This document shows positions 62,701-64,000 of a stretch of DNA of 64,000 bases, in pieces. The position numbers and the translations under genes are program-made. The first letter of the stretch is position 1. Each line of letters opens with the position of its first letter. The notes beneath the pieces were generated by a model. It made no database searches, was not told where the DNA came from, and was given only the letters and a program-made list of their open reading frames with translations. The DNA is from Candidatus Cloacimonadota bacterium. GTDB taxonomy: Bacteria > Cloacimonadota > Cloacimonadia > JGIOTU-2. Where the stretch lies: contig JAFGDR010000011.1 in NCBI GenBank assembly GCA_016932035.1, positions 1-64,000 on the forward strand, given 5' to 3'.

Positions 62701-62952
62701 ACAAGTCGAAGAATAATAGTCAACATCATCCAGATTAACGATCTGCTCCTCGAGCTTCTTCACAACAAGATTTTCCATCTCTTCAGGAGAAACACCTCTG
62801 TATGTTACAACGATATAAAATGCCCCAAAATCAATAGACGGCATCTCTTCTTTGGGCATGAAAATAAGTGTGTAGATGCCAACGATGAACACGATGATCA
62901 TTATCATGTTTATCAGTTTGCTGTGATTTACTGAAAAATTTGCTATAGACAT
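59773..62952 (-). CDS. RND efflux permease, HAE type (RND2)
   Basis: 1059 residues. Helix 4 keeps the Asp pair (IGMIVDDAIIVLEN), unlike RND1; helix 10 reads GVVVNDSLVLVDF. The last 20 residues are unusual: a basic tail with CVEC (ECVECGRKKKK), perhaps binding metal. A second complete RND pump, with its adaptor upstream; no own TolC gene is seen in the window. Confidence 0.93.
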   Translation of the reverse strand: MSIANFSVNHSKLINMIMIIVFIVGIYTLIFMPKEEMPSIDFGAFYIVVTYRGVSPEEMENLVVKKLEEQIVNLDDVDYYSSTCSAGRATIFIRMEPNADIEKSWSDLNTEIQKATDLPDGADDPILVRLNMREVNEICTVALGGDFSANAIREIADDFKDEILNLENIANVEIAGTRDREIWVENDVNKLDQYGLSIYEIVNAITNRNKNVPAGDIKFGRAEFLIRTVGEFETVDEIKNVIVRMDENGRAIRIGNVATVIDTLEEQVTIGKLNGDKAVNVNIYMDAEGNIIQVMKNVRKASEDFVGKIPGLNLEVRNDGSIEVKNSLFTLGNNALIGIILVFITLFIFIGWRNALFAAWGIPFSFFLTFLIMDLLGVTMNNLSLFALILVIGMIVDDAIIVLENVHRYREQGMSAKEAAIKGTNEIMWPVVAAVATTIAAFLPMLLMKGMMGKFMSVFPIVVSIALFSSLLECLIILPSHIADFSGKKGENLKDKTHKLHAWLTKVYKYLIIRALKYRYVSVIIIIAALLLALGAFGMGLVKFEFFPSGTPKTIILNLETPVGTSLDKTNDVVSQIERFIQNMEESKDVEAIVATVGQYTEHHRSQVETSNAEVKIDLVDADDLTYSIERIKGTIRKYLDTVPGLFSYKFIEGERGGPPTDADIELRIIGNNIDKLESIGSYVISILEDIPGVTDLETSMDDGKKEIKILPKHDKLGLYGLDVNSVASVVSIASYGAPVSKFRGGELDEYDIVVRVQEDQIDDVSDLKEIKIRTTTGALIPLKELADFEITAGYSQIEHYNGNRVLTVNGNTTTYDDNGKMVKQTPDEVTNILKGNTLTGTTGILSNFTERFPGYQLQYGGVTQQRTEVYNSLYVALVVALILIFAILAAKFNSYVQPFIVMLTIPFAIIGVIFGLIITGLPFSMMTLIAVLALAGVVVNDSLVLVDFVNSERERGVDRWNSLINAGTVRLRPILMTTVTTIAGFMPILLSSSSQVESWKPIAVSIAFGLAFATLLTLFIIPVVYSYIDSIFGKFGMTRFKTHKKFDECVECGRKKKK

Positions 62953-62961
62953 GGGTACTCC

Positions 62962-64000
62962 TTAGGAAGATGAATCGGATTGATATACGGATTTGATAAC
63001 TACTTTTGTTCCTTCTTGTAGATTTTCATATCCTTCTCTGACGAGTTTATCGCCTGGCTTCAACCCTTGCTTTATAATGACATTACGGTCGACTTCGTAC
63101 CCGAGGTCGATCATTACTTTATGTGCAACATTCTCCTCATCAATAACAAATACCAGTTTTTCGTCGTACTTTTCGGATATATTATTGAGTGACGTATAGA
63201 TTACATCCTCATATACATGAGCAAGAATATAACCCTCGACAACCATTCCCGGAAGGAGCATCCTATCTTTATTATCAATTGTAATTTCTATCGGATAATT
63301 AGCAGTTCCAGCAAGAGGTTTGATCCCGACACCCGTAATAACACCATCGATATCATAACCATTCTCACCATAATGAATGCGTACATGCTGACCCTTCTTA
63401 ACAACGAGGATATCGCTTTCACCAATACCAGTTTTGATCACAAGCTTCTTCGTATTGACGATCGTACACACAGGACTCCCTGCGCCGATCATTTGTCCGA
63501 TCTCTAAATTGATATGTGTAATATACCCGGAAACAGGTGCAGTAAAAAGGGAGTTGCTTAATGCTCTCTTTGCGCTTGCAAGTCCTGCCTTCGCAGCTTC
63601 CAGACCTGCCTGCGCACTTTTAAAACCAATCTGCGCTTCAAGGTAGGACATTTTAGATATCTTTCCATCATTATAGAGTTTCTCGGAAGTCGTAAGATTA
63701 AGCTGTGCACTTTCGAATGACGCCTGAGCAGCCAGCAGCGAAGCTTCTGCCTGGTCAACATAGTTTTTCAAGTCTGTATTATCGATGCTGCCAATCGGTA
63801 CACCTTTGTCCACCCAATCTCCGAGTTCTTTAAACACCTCAGTTATCTTACCATTCACTTCGCTTGAAAGTGTGATGTCAGTAATACCTTCGAGGGTGCC
63901 AACGACCTTAATATATTCCTCAAGATCGCCGGGTTGGACAACTTCCACAATGACAGATGTAGGCACCATCTCTTTATTCGTAGCGCCAAAACCACCAGGT
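62962..64000 (-). CDS. RND periplasmic adaptor (5' end outside window)
   Basis: Membrane-fusion protein of RND2. The frame stays open past the internal ATG 63969 to the right edge (upstream residues PGGFGATNKE), so the start lies outside. Motifs: GKITEVFKELGDWVDKGVPI, helical hairpin, GYITHINLEIGQMIGAGSP, VRIHYGENGYDIDGVI. 9 bp before RND2. Confidence 0.9.
   Translation of the reverse strand, partial: PGGFGATNKEMVPTSVIVEVVQPGDLEEYIKVVGTLEGITDITLSSEVNGKITEVFKELGDWVDKGVPIGSIDNTDLKNYVDQAEASLLAAQASFESAQLNLTTSEKLYNDGKISKMSYLEAQIGFKSAQAGLEAAKAGLASAKRALSNSLFTAPVSGYITHINLEIGQMIGAGSPVCTIVNTKKLVIKTGIGESDILVVKKGQHVRIHYGENGYDIDGVITGVGIKPLAGTANYPIEITIDNKDRMLLPGMVVEGYILAHVYEDVIYTSLNNISEKYDEKLVFVIDEENVAHKVMIDLGYEVDRNVIIKQGLKPGDKLVREGYENLQEGTKVVIKSVYQSDSSS

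Noticed and set aside
62374-62934. 186-codon frame antisense to RND2
   Set aside because: It is a shadow of a conserved permease gene; Cys/Ile-rich composition is unlike a real protein.
1-64000. tRNA, rRNA, CRISPR or complete insertion sequences
   Set aside because: I scanned gene-free stretches for cloverleaf-like arms, regular repeat-spacer arrays and terminal inverted repeats with transposase genes, and saw none; a covariance-model search would be more sensitive.

Overview
The window looks like chromosome from a moderately AT-rich, Gram-negative bacterium of the FCB group, most likely Candidatus Cloacimonadota or a close relative. This assignment is inference. It rests on a secreted protein with the C-terminal Ig-like sorting tail typical of FCB bacteria, many lipoproteins with lipoboxes, RND/TolC pumps (so an outer membrane), a transcarboxylase-type biotin enzyme set used in propionate metabolism, and a paired TIGR03545/TIGR03546 locus. 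I see no rRNA, tRNA, CRISPR array, complete insertion sequence or prophage.

Layout. 1-5900: an ankyrin/PD40/esterase fusion (cut by the left edge), a GNAT acetyltransferase, a tiny membrane protein, an S41 peptidase, and a peroxiredoxin whose catalytic cysteine codon is an in-frame TGA followed at once by a SECIS-like hairpin, so a selenoprotein. 5900-8160: AT-rich insert with paired hairpins and two sulfotransferases. 8160-14700: a frameshifted esterase, a membrane protein with its winged-helix regulator, Bcp peroxiredoxin, an SfsA-DUF123 fusion, an Fe-S aldo/keto reductase and a CopG/BrnT-like toxin-antitoxin pair. 14700-27200: genes separated by three copies (A, B, C) of an approximately 180-bp structured intergenic repeat. 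The genes are a membrane spermidine-synthase-like protein with the radical SAM enzyme of the AmmeMemoRadiSam system, TIGR03545/6, a TrmB-like regulator with a TraB/GumN protein, a decayed membrane-protein gene, an HNH endonuclease and a secreted propeller protein.

27200-39950: DUF6263 lipoprotein, P-type ATPase, carboxyltransferase beta subunit, small subunit and biotinylated alpha subunit (interrupted by a four-helix-bundle gene remnant), a Memo-AMMECR1 fusion that is the partner of the radical SAM enzyme, a thioesterase, a MATE exporter and a lipoprotein. 40000-50430: a long plus-strand run with TldD, TldE, an amidohydrolase, a HAD-type lipoprotein apparently started from CTG, further lipoproteins, a HEAT-repeat protein, PAP2 phosphatase, CorA and LapA. 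50470-64000, minus strand: a lipoprotein, a DUF2089/DUF4097/third-protein operon whose three products share one short helical motif, then two RND efflux systems with TolC and a TetR regulator; the last adaptor is cut by the right edge.

How the parts work together: oxidative-stress defence (selenoprotein peroxiredoxin, Bcp), carboxyl-transfer metabolism, drug or metabolite export (two RND systems, MATE), envelope maintenance, and an AmmeMemoRadiSam system whose proteins carry export-like N-termini. The strongest candidates for something new are the selenoprotein (well supported), the three-copy structured repeat whose helices covary between copies, the exported-looking AmmeMemoRadiSam set next to a membrane aminopropyltransferase-like protein, and the motif shared by the three DUF2089-operon proteins.
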